Source: Favolaschia claudopus
Lineage: Eukaryota > Basidiomycota > Agaricomycetes > Agaricales > Mycenaceae
Assembly: GCA_037176885.1 (NCBI GenBank)
Contig: JAWWNJ010000013.1
Span: 1,488,001-1,552,000, forward strand
Direction: 5' to 3'
DNA: 64,000 nucleotides
Part shown: piece after piece, positions 54,844-64,000 of the stretch
Numbering within the stretch: the stretch's first letter is position 1
How the letters are laid out: the number at the start of each line of letters is the position of its first letter
Translations under genes and position numbers: made by a program
The notes under the pieces: generated by a model
The model's database searches: none
What the model was told of the DNA's origin: nothing
Seen by the model: the letters and a program-made list of their open reading frames with translations, nothing else

Positions 54844-57800
54844 TCCTCCTGAGCCTTCCACGACGGTCAGAAGTATCCGACTGAGAGGGTGAATGCCGAA
54901 GGTAACACATTTTAGGCGCCCAATAACAGAACAGCATACACATTTTTGCATGAAGAGCGACTCGGCAGGCTGAGACCTACAATGTAAGCGAATTACAAGC
55001 TCGATCAAACGTATCATGGGCTATGTAAAGCCGAGACACTGCCTGAGAATTGAGATGAGGCGCCAAATATAGCCTGCGAGTGTTCAAAATAGTTGGAAGG
55101 AAGAGAACAAGAACAGAATCCGTGAGGCTCTCGATGTGAGTTCGCGACTGCTCGCGACAAAGTCATTTGGGAGTACCATTGGGGACACCAGGGATCTTGA
55201 GAGACAGAAACGAAAAACCTGGATCAAGTCCATCCGTTTCTATCCAATTTGTAAGGCAATTTGAAGCGAGTTTCACTGACAAATAACAACCTACAACGCA
55301 ATCACCATTGCTTGCGGAACGATATGACCGGCGGAAGCGGAACTGTTCTGTTTAGATGCAGGTTATAACGCGCTTTGCCTGCTTTTCGAACATGTCAGTA
55401 TCGATTTTCACACCCAAAGCTATGAAAAAAGAAGCAGAAAATTCCCGAATAGAGAGAGATGGATAAATTACCCACAGATAGAGAAATCGGTCGCAGAAAA
55501 GGCCAGTTGCGCCAGATTGTGGATTGTGTCGGGCCAGTTGCAATCGCATAGAATCAAGACCGCGGAGCTGTTGACGCTGCACGGGAAGGCCAATCACTGA
55601 CAGCAAGCCAACAGATCAACGAGCGACATTCGAATCCGAAATATAAGCGCTATACAATTTTTCTTCCGGTCAGAATTGCGCCGAACTTCAAGGTTGTGGT
55701 TTTCGGTTGAGTATACTCTCGAACCTTAGTACAGCTTTGTCGGATCGACTGAAATACGGTAAGTATCGTGGCTGGTCTATGTCAAAGAACGAACCGTATG
55801 CTTAGTCTTGCCTCGCTGTCATTGTATTTGCTATGATTCGAGTTGCAGCTGCGAGAAGTACAGAGGGGAAATCGCTGGCGCAGTGATGTTATAGCCCTGA
55901 GTTGCTGAAGCACAAGCAACGAGCCGGGAATCATTGAAACTGAGACCAGGTAGTGTCGTGACTCGTCAAATACTTAACGTGTTTGGTATTAACCATGACA
56001 CATTACTTTTTTTGCCGTTGAACGAGCTTCGAATATGAATGAAATCTCTCCGCAATGCAGTTCAAGCATCTGTGAGTTCGCCCAGTTGCTCGCAGCTCAA
56101 CTGACTGGGCGCTGGGAATTCACTGACTATTCAATGCACTAGCGAGGAGGTAAGTCGTTGAAACAGCGAGAAATTTCTTCTTCAACTTACTTGCCGACTG
56201 GCCAATTTTATCATGGTAGTCTAGTCCTACGGCGACTTGAATCGGAGGAAAATAAGCCCGAATACAACGTACGCCGCGGCCAGGAAAACTTAGCGACAGA
56301 AAAGGCTTCACCAATGATCTGCCAGAATGGTTTGCATTCTTAGACTGGAGTCAGCCTCGAATTCCACTGGACGGTCATTCGGACTGGACCGACATCAAGC
56401 TTCTAGGCTGTCCTACATTAGCGCTCACCTTGGCTTCAAAAATCTTCCTGACGGTTTTGAGATTGTGAGCGTGCATCGGAGTTTTCGGTACGAGAACCCT
56501 GAACATTTCGCCAAGTGGCCGCTTTCGCGCGATGTAGGCGGCATATAGGGTCCTGCCAGCACCATAGACGAAGGACTTCGCTAAGTTTTTGTCTGATTGG
56601 TGGATGCGGCGGGGAACTTGAATGCAGCAATTCAAATGCGGCTCGGAGTGCCGATGCACTGGGTACTAAGTTCTGTAGCGTACTACAAATTTGCAAGACA
56701 GCGGCTTGAGAGCTCCCGGGCCAGTGTGGCCTATCGGAATCTTCCTGTATAGGGGACACAAACCAGATGTTGTACGCCTCCGAGCCGTTCTGTAGTAGGC
56801 ACGCCGCGCTTTGCCACGATTTGGCCGCGACGTGGGTGTCCACAGGTGCCCACAACTCGTAAGTGAGTACTTGGGTGTGTACGGTTGGTGTACGGTAGGT
56901 TAACGTTGCGCGGGCCGCCGATCCGCCAACCGCGTCACGCACTGTCACAGTGTGTAACGCCACTTTTCGGAGCTTCGGGCGACAAATCTGAAATCATCGG
57001 GCCGACAAGTATCACGGGCTTTGTTCTTCTCCTCCATCTTTGAACTTCACAGAAACTGCGTTGAACACAGTCGTCTACCATGCGCCTTTGAAGCATTCAC
57101 AAAGCTAGTTACTGAACACACATTGACTACTTGGCCTAGCTTTACAGCTCATCCAGCATAAGCTTTCGAGTCGGCAAGACTTCCATCACGGAGAGCATGG
57201 TTCAATGTCCGAGCCCTGTTTCAACGACCCCAGAATTGAAGTTTCGACCGACTCCTTGGCGTTTCTAGGCTGGACGGAAGCAAGGAAGGGAAGACTTGCC
57301 TGGATCGGGCTGTCCTTTCGACCCTCGCGTTCTCTAAGGGCCCCACACCACGGTCCACTGGCAAGGTTCGGACAACTGCAAGGAATTCTCACTTCACGGC
57401 GGAGATTCTCTTTCATGTTCACTGTCGCCCTCGAGAACATTTGGACTGGTATCTAAACTTGAGGGCTTTATGGTTGAATTACTGTCTACATATCTTGTCA
57501 ACCCTCTGATACCCTCGACAATTTTGGAGTTGCCACAGAATTCCACTCAATACAGCTGACTGAACCACATCTTGGTTTTCAGCTTGACTGCTCAAAGCAC
57601 TTTCGGTCATTCTAAGTAACACGATTTGTCGGATTTGGTCTAAAGTTGATTCCCATTTTTACAGTACTGATCGTCTACGACCTTCTCGCGCAACGATTGC
57701 TGTCGACTCGTCCTCCGCTCCGTCGCTCGACTTCCTCACTACGACGCACCTCTCTGCTCCACGGCCGGGCTAAACAGCCCGTTTAAAACACGGAAAACTG

Positions 57801-60779
57801 TCGACGGAACGCTCCGGACGACGACGATCAAGCTGGGCGGCGCTGGAGAAGTCCGGATAAGTCCGGAGTACGACGCTCGGCCACGGGATGGCCAGTGGAT
57901 CTGTTGCGAATCCAGATTATCGCGAATATAGCTCTCCTCCGTCGCGGAGATCACGCCAGCGATCCAAGCGAAAGAACAGAACTTCTGTCTTGTGGTTTCG
58001 TAATTCTCAAGCGGAGATTCAATAATGCGACCGTGATGCGTCCGACAGCGACTAGTTGTTTGTCTGTGAGGTCTGTTACTTTTAATTGTATAGTTCAATG
58101 ACGCCGAGTCTGACTGATTACAGCCCCAGGACCAACCACAGCGCCTGGTCACCCTTTCGCCGCAAAATTCGTGCAACACTTGAACCTCCAATTCATCTAC
58201 ACTCATGTGCGTCAATCCAATGTAACGTTTAGAACGAGTGTAATGCTAATCCATCCAAGTAATTAATTATACTGGCCCGGGCGTCTCGGGCAGGTAATTT
58301 GGCACTGTACCCCGCGAGCCGATCTGCAACCTTGACTGAAGGGTATCTACTGGTTCCTGGTTATGCATTGCCAATTAAACTCGAAAGTCGAGACAGCTGA
58401 GTGAACGCACAGTTCACGCAAACGCACTAAGTGCCGCGCCAGACCCGCTGCCAAATCAGATAGAGAGGCGGTCGACAACGGTCCGAGGAACGCTGTAAGT
58501 TTTGGGGTCTAATCCGTAAACTATTCCTCGAAGCGATTCATGAGTAGTGTGGGTAGTGATCATTTGCATGTCGCGAGCCGCCGACCGGGAGCGAGGCAGC
58601 TACGAGCAAGGCGACAATTGAGCCAGGGATTGCCGCATTCAAGGTGCTACAGGAATTCCTTTGTGTCTTCCCGAAATCTCAAAATAATTTCTTCTCAGAC
58701 AATGGTTTCTCGGACAATGTTGATACTCGGAATCTCCCAAAAGTGTCAAGAAGTGCAAGCCATTTCCCGCGGTCGCACAATTCACAAGGTACTGAAGCTG
58801 TAGTGGGAGGCAAGGGGAGGCAATCTCCGACAACAAGAATGTTCCCCACGAGGCCCGAAGGTGCGGGGCGGCGTCTATCCAGCAGGCAAGTGCGATCCAA
58901 GGTTTGACATTTGTGGGTGTTGCCAAGTCATCTTGATGGGCAGGTGTGCTCTATTCCTCTTGCTCGAATTCGGGCAGCTGATCGTCCATCTGTCCTCCCA
59001 ATCCCTTTATGCGATTTTCTATACGTTTTGTTCAAATGCGCTCGTCCAAAATATGTCATGACCATGGCAAATCAGCAGCGGGGATCACATCTCTCTCTCT
59101 AGTTCTACTCTTTTGATCAGCAACGAAGCCCAGCGAAGGCCGGGAGCATGCGTAAGTGGAGAACTGATTGCACCCAATCCTTCAAACCTTCTTTCCATAG
59201 GGGCAATCCAGGACACCGTTTGGGCTAGTCCCTTGTTCATTTTTGGGCGCACGGGGATAGCGGTAACTGAACAATCTTTGTCCGGCCGAGAATACTTTGC
59301 CTATAAGTTCAATTGGGCTGGGTGCAGTAGGACGAAGTCCGGTGGCTGGTTTACACGACTCAAACTGTCAAGCATAATCGGCCGCGGCCCTCGAGTCGGG
59401 GAGTTCTGGAGGTATACTATGCTGTCGACTCCTCCTTGCAGTTTATTTACACACATAGTCGTCATTGAGTGAAAAGCATATGCCGGACATCGACACTGGC
59501 AGGCGGCCACAGGTACCTCGAGACCGCATCTGTCGGACGTCGAAGACTTCCTCGACATGCTCCACGCCCTCCCGCCGTGCCGCGCCGAGGGAGAGAAGGG
59601 TCCTACTGGGAGAAACAGCCAGGACCTGCGATGGTTTGATTTAAAGGAGGAGCGGCAATAAATCAGAAAGTTTGGCATTTGCTACTTCCTCTTCCTGTCT
59701 GTCTGTCCGCCTACGGATAGTTGATCTAGAAAAGACTGCTACTCCCGAGATTATCTGTTCAAAAAGGGAGGTAAACAAATGCCAAGTTCTTTCGAACAAA
59801 AAACATGGACTAGCGTTAGATTACTCCCGTCCTTTCGCCTACCCGGCTTGCGAGGAAATTAAGGACGAAAATCAGAGTTAGTGTTGAGTCTGTTGATACC
59901 TTTTTCTGCTGGAAAGTTGTAACAGAATTCGAAAGCATCTTCAAGTGGAAGCTGACCCCGAAACGGGCGGACTGTACGTAAGGAGAAGGTATACTTCCGT
60001 TCTCGGAGATGCTGTCTCGATTACTGGCATAGCCGCCGGTAAAATTCAGACTCCGCGGCACCGTCTATGCCGTACTGAAGTCGGTGACATGGTTTCAAGA
60101 ACTGTTCGAGCAGGGTCGGTTCTGCTCGGTTTTGGCCGAGATTTTCAAGAAAACATGTGGGCACGACCGTCGCAATCTAGGCCAAAGCAGGTGATAATTT
60201 TGCGGTGGGCGTAAAGTGCCTCTGGGGAGACCATGGAGCCTCGGAAGGCGATTCTGAGTCTTTGAGTCTGATGGGCAAGAAGCGCCACTAGCCCTTTGGG
60301 AGTATTGTTTAGCAAGTCCAGGAACAACACGTTTTTGGAAAATATATCCACTGCTGCAAACACAAAACGGGGATCAATTCGTGATGTTCAACGGAATCAA
60401 ATTGGTGATGACTGTGGAAGCAACCGCCGTCTTGCCGAGACGCACCCCAATTTTTTGAGATCACCATACGAATTTATGTTGAATTTATCGCGGGTTTTCC
60501 TCGAATTGCTCTGAATTAGCGTTGGAGTCTCTGGGGCAAAGTAAGAGTGCTCAAACTAGCTTAGATGAATCTGGAATTTTGTTGGTTGATGCGGTTGCTG
60601 GAAGAGGCCTTGTTCCGAATGGACCGAACGGTTGGTATACACCAGTTTCACAGGGATTCTTGTTTGATCGAAGCACCAACATGAAGCAACAAAAAGTCGC
60701 CGCTCCTCGAGCTCCCTATAATACCTCTTCTCTCAAAATCCTGTCTGCTTGATTCCACCATCTCTCCCAACTTACGTCA
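54844..60779. other. Six-kilobase gene-poor region
   Basis: No frame on either strand shows a recognisable domain or a chain of exons. The longest frames (minus 56436-56963, minus 57739-58215, plus 59113-59472) have shuffled composition and no family. A motif AGCGAAGGCCGGGAGCATGC at about 59131-59150 resembles one at 29715-29735 and may mark an old repeat. The final 100 bp are the promoter of the bZIP gene. Confidence 0.5.
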
Positions 60780-61897
60780 ATGGCCTCTCTAGTAAGCGCA
60801 CATACGGCACCACCACCAGAACGACCAGAGCGGAGTCGTAACGCAAAAGCCCAAGCGCGCCATCGCGCAAAACGAAAGGCGTATATTGAGCAGGTGCGGA
60901 CCCTGCCGATGACGACTGTAACGTATTTAACGCGTCCCCCGCAGCTGGAGCAGACCGTGACCAAGCTCCAAACCGCGCTTGGGTTTACGCCCGAGCAGGT
61001 TGCTGCGCTTCCGCCTCCACTCGCGAAAATCCGAGAGCTCGAGCAAGAAAACGCCCGTCTCGCCAAAGAGAATGATGACCTCCACCGTATGCTGGGCGAC
61101 TCGGGAAGCCGGCCGCTGCCCGTCGAACTGGGCCGTCGAAACTCTTTGACCTCCTTTAACGACTCCCGCTCCTGTGACCGCGACTACAAGCGCAGGAAAA
61201 TGGACGATGAACCATACGGTGTGAGTGATATCAGTTCATGTTATCAGCCAACTCTTCTAACACCCAGCAGAACTCTGGAGGGCCGTCCCATAACGATCGA
61301 CCTCCCCCCTTGACTATTCCTCAGTCCGCGTTGCCGCACCACCACTATAACGTGTCTGCGCACTCGTCGGGGCATACTAGCTCGAGTCACTCTGGCCCCA
61401 GCTCAGTTTTCGGTCTCAACGGTCCCCCCTTCCACGTCCCTAACACGCCGTCGGGATCAAGTTCCACGTCGAGCCCACCGTTTTCGGCGAGTCTTCTTTT
61501 CTCATAGGCTTGTCCTACGCATTGTGCTTTGGATCCTAGTGACATCTGTTGTATCTGTTCCCCCGTTTAGCCTGCCCAAATGCATTCGACCAACTCTCCT
61601 ATAAACCATAGACCAACTCTCGCTCCTCCCCCCGGCCTGTCAAGTTATTCAAGCGGTCAATATGTCTCGGTCAAGGCTGAGGACGATTATGCCGTGAGTT
61701 TGCGACCCTCCCCTTGAAATGCGAATTATCTGCCGACGCGTTTATAGCCTCCGAGTCACCACCAGTCGCACCATCATGGCTCCTCTCACTCCGGCCACAG
61801 TTCCTACACCCTCCCGCCGTTCTCGCAGACCATGCCCGATCATGCTTTGGACAATTGGCACGGATACTCTTCTGAACGCGCTCCAATACACCGTTAG
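60780..61897 (+). CDS. bZIP transcription factor with an interrupted zipper
   Basis: Five exons (60780-60893, 60945-61220, 61271-61486, 61571-61693, 61748-61897) give 292 residues in phase. The basic region NAKAQARHRAKRKAYIEQ keeps the N-x7-R core. The zipper starts LEQTVTKLQTAL, is broken by GFTPEQVAALPPPLAKI, and resumes RELEQENARLAKENDDLHRM. A Ser/His/Pro-rich C-terminal half follows, with an acidic VKAEDDYA patch and TMPDHALDNWHGYSS at the end. The third intron (61487-61570) starts with GC, not GT: TCG then gcgagt; only this choice keeps the frame into PAQMHSTNSPINHR. If not spliced, the protein ends at SLLFS near 61506. Nuclear regulator, targets unknown. Confidence 0.82.
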
Positions 61898-62479
61898 AGT
61901 TAATTTACGTTTTGTCTGGGACGGTGCGAGCTATCGTCTCTTAATTGTGTTTTTGTATCATCGTTGCACTCGTCGAATTGCTTTCACCTTGCTTTCCATT
62001 ACGCACAAATACAATTTAATATTCATTTATGGACGAACACACGTACTTGGCTTCCTATTACCCCGGTTTTACTAGATGAGAAGTTAGTTTCGCCAATAGA
62101 AGCCGTTTGGCAGCTTGCGTCCCGCGCGCCCGAGATTGAGTGTCGCCGATCTTACGCGACTTTTATGAGACGCGTCCAATATGCCGGCAAGCTTTCGTAT
62201 CTTGCGATGGGCAGTACGTTTTCGTACGTATCAAGTTGTTGAACACATCCTTGGCGTGAATATAAGAGCCTTTGCTTTTCTTTGACCGGTCCCCCCTCCA
62301 GATCCAACAACAATGCGGCGTGCCACAAGGCCCGCGTTCTTTGTTCCATGCCACTGGCCACATTTGACATCCATCCACTTCTTTTCTGATTACATTTTCT
62401 CCCGTTCACTTGCGTTCCCGCCTCGCGTTGCAATTTACAGCTAAGAATACTACCCCACCAGAACTTGACGCATCTAGCA
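61898..62479. other. Intergenic region, no gene seen
   Basis: About 580 bp between the bZIP and transaldolase-like genes, in the same direction. Contains the bZIP 3' end and the next promoter; no motif stands out. Confidence 0.4.
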
Positions 62480-64000
62480 ATGCGTACCCGCCGACCACCT
62501 CCGCGAATCAATGACGGTGCCACCCTCCGGACTTCTTCGGCGGCAGCGCGAGTCAGGTCCACACGCAGAGAAAATAAGGAAAACGAGGCCCGGCAACCAA
62601 TACAGCAAGATCTTCCGAGGTCTTCGATATCTACGCCCAAAGTCAAGCCCATTACAATTCACCGGGCGCTGGCCGCTGCGAACACGGCGGTTATTAGCGA
62701 TACCGTCCATTTCTCCAGTAAGTTCAGCCACATCTTGTTGTGCCACCAAGTCTATTCGTTGATTTCGGGGGTATGTATAGCGCTATCGGAACATGACGTC
62801 GTGGACAGCACCTCTCTTAGTCCGGCCACTGTGTTGAAGGGGTTGGTCACCGAAGGGGACGTCTATTATCATCTTTGGGTGGCAGCGCGGAGTGTTATTG
62901 AGGAAGAGTGAGTGGATCTCGAGTTCCAGAAGTCCGAAGAGAGGTTAAACATATAGCTGTTCGCAGGGACTGGAATTGCCTTGACAGTCGAATTGTGCAA
63001 AGAACGCTGGAACGATTCGTGTGTCACTTCCAGCGGAGAACGATATGTTGCGAACTTACCCCTTTTTTAGTTACTGGAGCTAGGAATCGCGTTCTACGAG
63101 CGCAACGGAGGCCCGCACCTCACATTTATCGACCCTAGAAAGAACGATGATACTGCGGACATGGTGAACAGCGCCAAGCGGCTGGTCAATTCATTCTGCG
63201 GTCGTGGATTGAGTAAAGAGAAGATTGTCATTAGCGTGCGTGTATACCGAGATTTTCCGCCGTTTGATGCGCTGTTTTTTATATTCGATTGGGACATAGA
63301 TTCCAGCCACGGAGGATGGAGTGGCGGCGGCCAAAGAGCTGGAGACCGCAGGTATCCACACGAATTTGATGTTTGTCGCGAATGTTCTCCACGCAGCTTT
63401 TTGCGCCAGCGCGGGAGCTACCGCTGTGTCTATCGCCGTGGGTCCGGTAAGAAAATCTCTCCATCAGCGGAGACCAGACTCATATGCGACTAAAGTTGCT
63501 GCGTTGCCACGAGCGTAAAAGAAATGCGCAGTACCCAGACTTTGCGAACCACCCGGGAATAGAGATCATCCAGACGACGCTCGAGTATTTCAAACTGCAT
63601 GGCATCGAGACGAGGATAGTGGGCCGGGATTTTCGACAGGTAATTGATTTGTTGAGAGCGCTTGAATTTTGTTGATCGGTTCGGTCAGCTAGCAGAATTA
63701 AGCGCCTTGTCTGGATTCGATGCGGTCTGCCTATCCAAAGACCAAGTGGAAGCCTTGCGCTGTAAAACCACAGAAAACCGATCAGGAGTTGATCTTTTGG
63801 ATAAGCCGCCACAGGGTTCCCTGAGAGCTAGACAAGTACAGCATCCTGCGAAACTTCCTGGAGATGGCAGACCTGGGTTCATGAGGCTGATGTCGGCGAG
63901 AACACGCGGCATGGTGGCGGAAACATTGTACTCGGCGCTGGGAAAACTGGAGTTGCAGATGAATGCCATAGAGAAAATAGTCAGAGCAGAGGTTGCGTGG
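62480..64000 (+). CDS. Transaldolase-like protein, catalytic Lys replaced (3' end outside window)
   Basis: Seven exons are visible (62480-62717, 62781-62907, 62967-63018, 63071-63235, 63300-63446, 63496-63639, 63689 onward), all in phase. The first about 79 residues are a basic Ser/Arg-rich extension (RTSSAAARVRSTRRENKENE). The barrel follows: DSTSLSPATVLKG (family DxTSNP block) at residues 88-100, FIDPRKNDDTADMVNSAKRL, KIVISIPATEDGVAAAKELE, GIHTNLMFVANVLHAAFCAS, GATAVSIAVGP, HPGIEIIQTTLEYFKLHGIE then TRIVGRDFRQLAELSALSGF. In true transaldolases the strand before P-A-T carries the Schiff-base Lys (LIKIPAT or LIKLAST); here it is VISIPAT, Ser194. The tail after DAVCLSKDQVEAL is also non-standard. 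Probably not a normal pentose-phosphate transaldolase; a pseudoenzyme or altered aldolase is possible. Confidence 0.72.

Noticed and set aside
56436..56963. A 175-codon minus-strand frame in the gene-poor region
   Set aside because: No recognisable family, no introns, no supporting neighbour; likely chance.

Overview
This window is nuclear DNA from a filamentous basidiomycete, most likely an agaricomycete (mushroom-forming fungus). The evidence is gene structure and content: almost every gene is broken by short GT-AG introns of about 45-60 bp, intergenic distances in the core parts are a few hundred bp, and the best relatives of several genes are basidiomycete families (a peptidyl-Lys-type M35 metalloprotease, an SGNH/CAP64-like membrane protein, a Zn2Cys6 regulator type, mucin-like membrane proteins). 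I saw no rRNA gene, tRNA gene or CRISPR array. All gene models below were spliced by eye from the sequence; exon phases were checked at most junctions.

Layout. 1-803: 3' part of an esterase gene of the feruloyl esterase/PHB depolymerase type. 2.3-14.7 kb: a dense housekeeping block with a four-helix membrane protein, the exosome subunit RRP42, the double-strand-break nuclease MRE11, a GDP-fucose-type nucleotide-sugar transporter divergent from MRE11, an IGHMBP2/SMUBP2-like superfamily 1 helicase, and an ArfGAP. 15.9-24.8 kb: an MCT-type MFS transporter, a small KPWE-motif protein of the PEX39 type, a Zn2Cys6 transcription factor, and CYP51 (ERG11), whose promoter carries a tandem repeat. 24.8-28.6 kb: an SGNH-hydrolase-like membrane protein flanked by an old inverted duplication. 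31.7-33.1 kb: a second, complete copy of the esterase, followed by about 5.5 kb of repeat- and relic-rich DNA. 38.7-50.5 kb: secreted M35 protease, double GFA-domain protein, kelch protein, a coiled-coil/zinc-finger protein with a truncated Zn2Cys6 gene inside its first intron, PBDC1, and a secreted S33 peptidase. 51.1-54.8 kb: a MITE-like element, a mucin-like membrane protein and a small secreted protein. 54.8-60.8 kb: gene-poor. 60.8-64 kb: an unusual bZIP factor with a GC-AG intron, and a transaldolase-like protein that lacks the Schiff-base lysine and runs off the window.

How it fits together. The genes do not form one pathway. There are conserved cell-maintenance genes (RNA decay, DNA repair, vesicle traffic, sterol synthesis) and secreted degradative enzymes (two esterases, M35, S33). 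The non-genic parts show repeated local duplication: paralogous esterases 31 kb apart with a 2.1-kb insertion beside one copy, an inverted repeat around the SGNH gene, a copied tail of the mucin-like gene 4 kb away, and copied exon fragments of the 2.3-kb membrane-protein gene and of a Zn2Cys6 gene. No clear autonomous transposon or secondary-metabolite backbone gene is visible.
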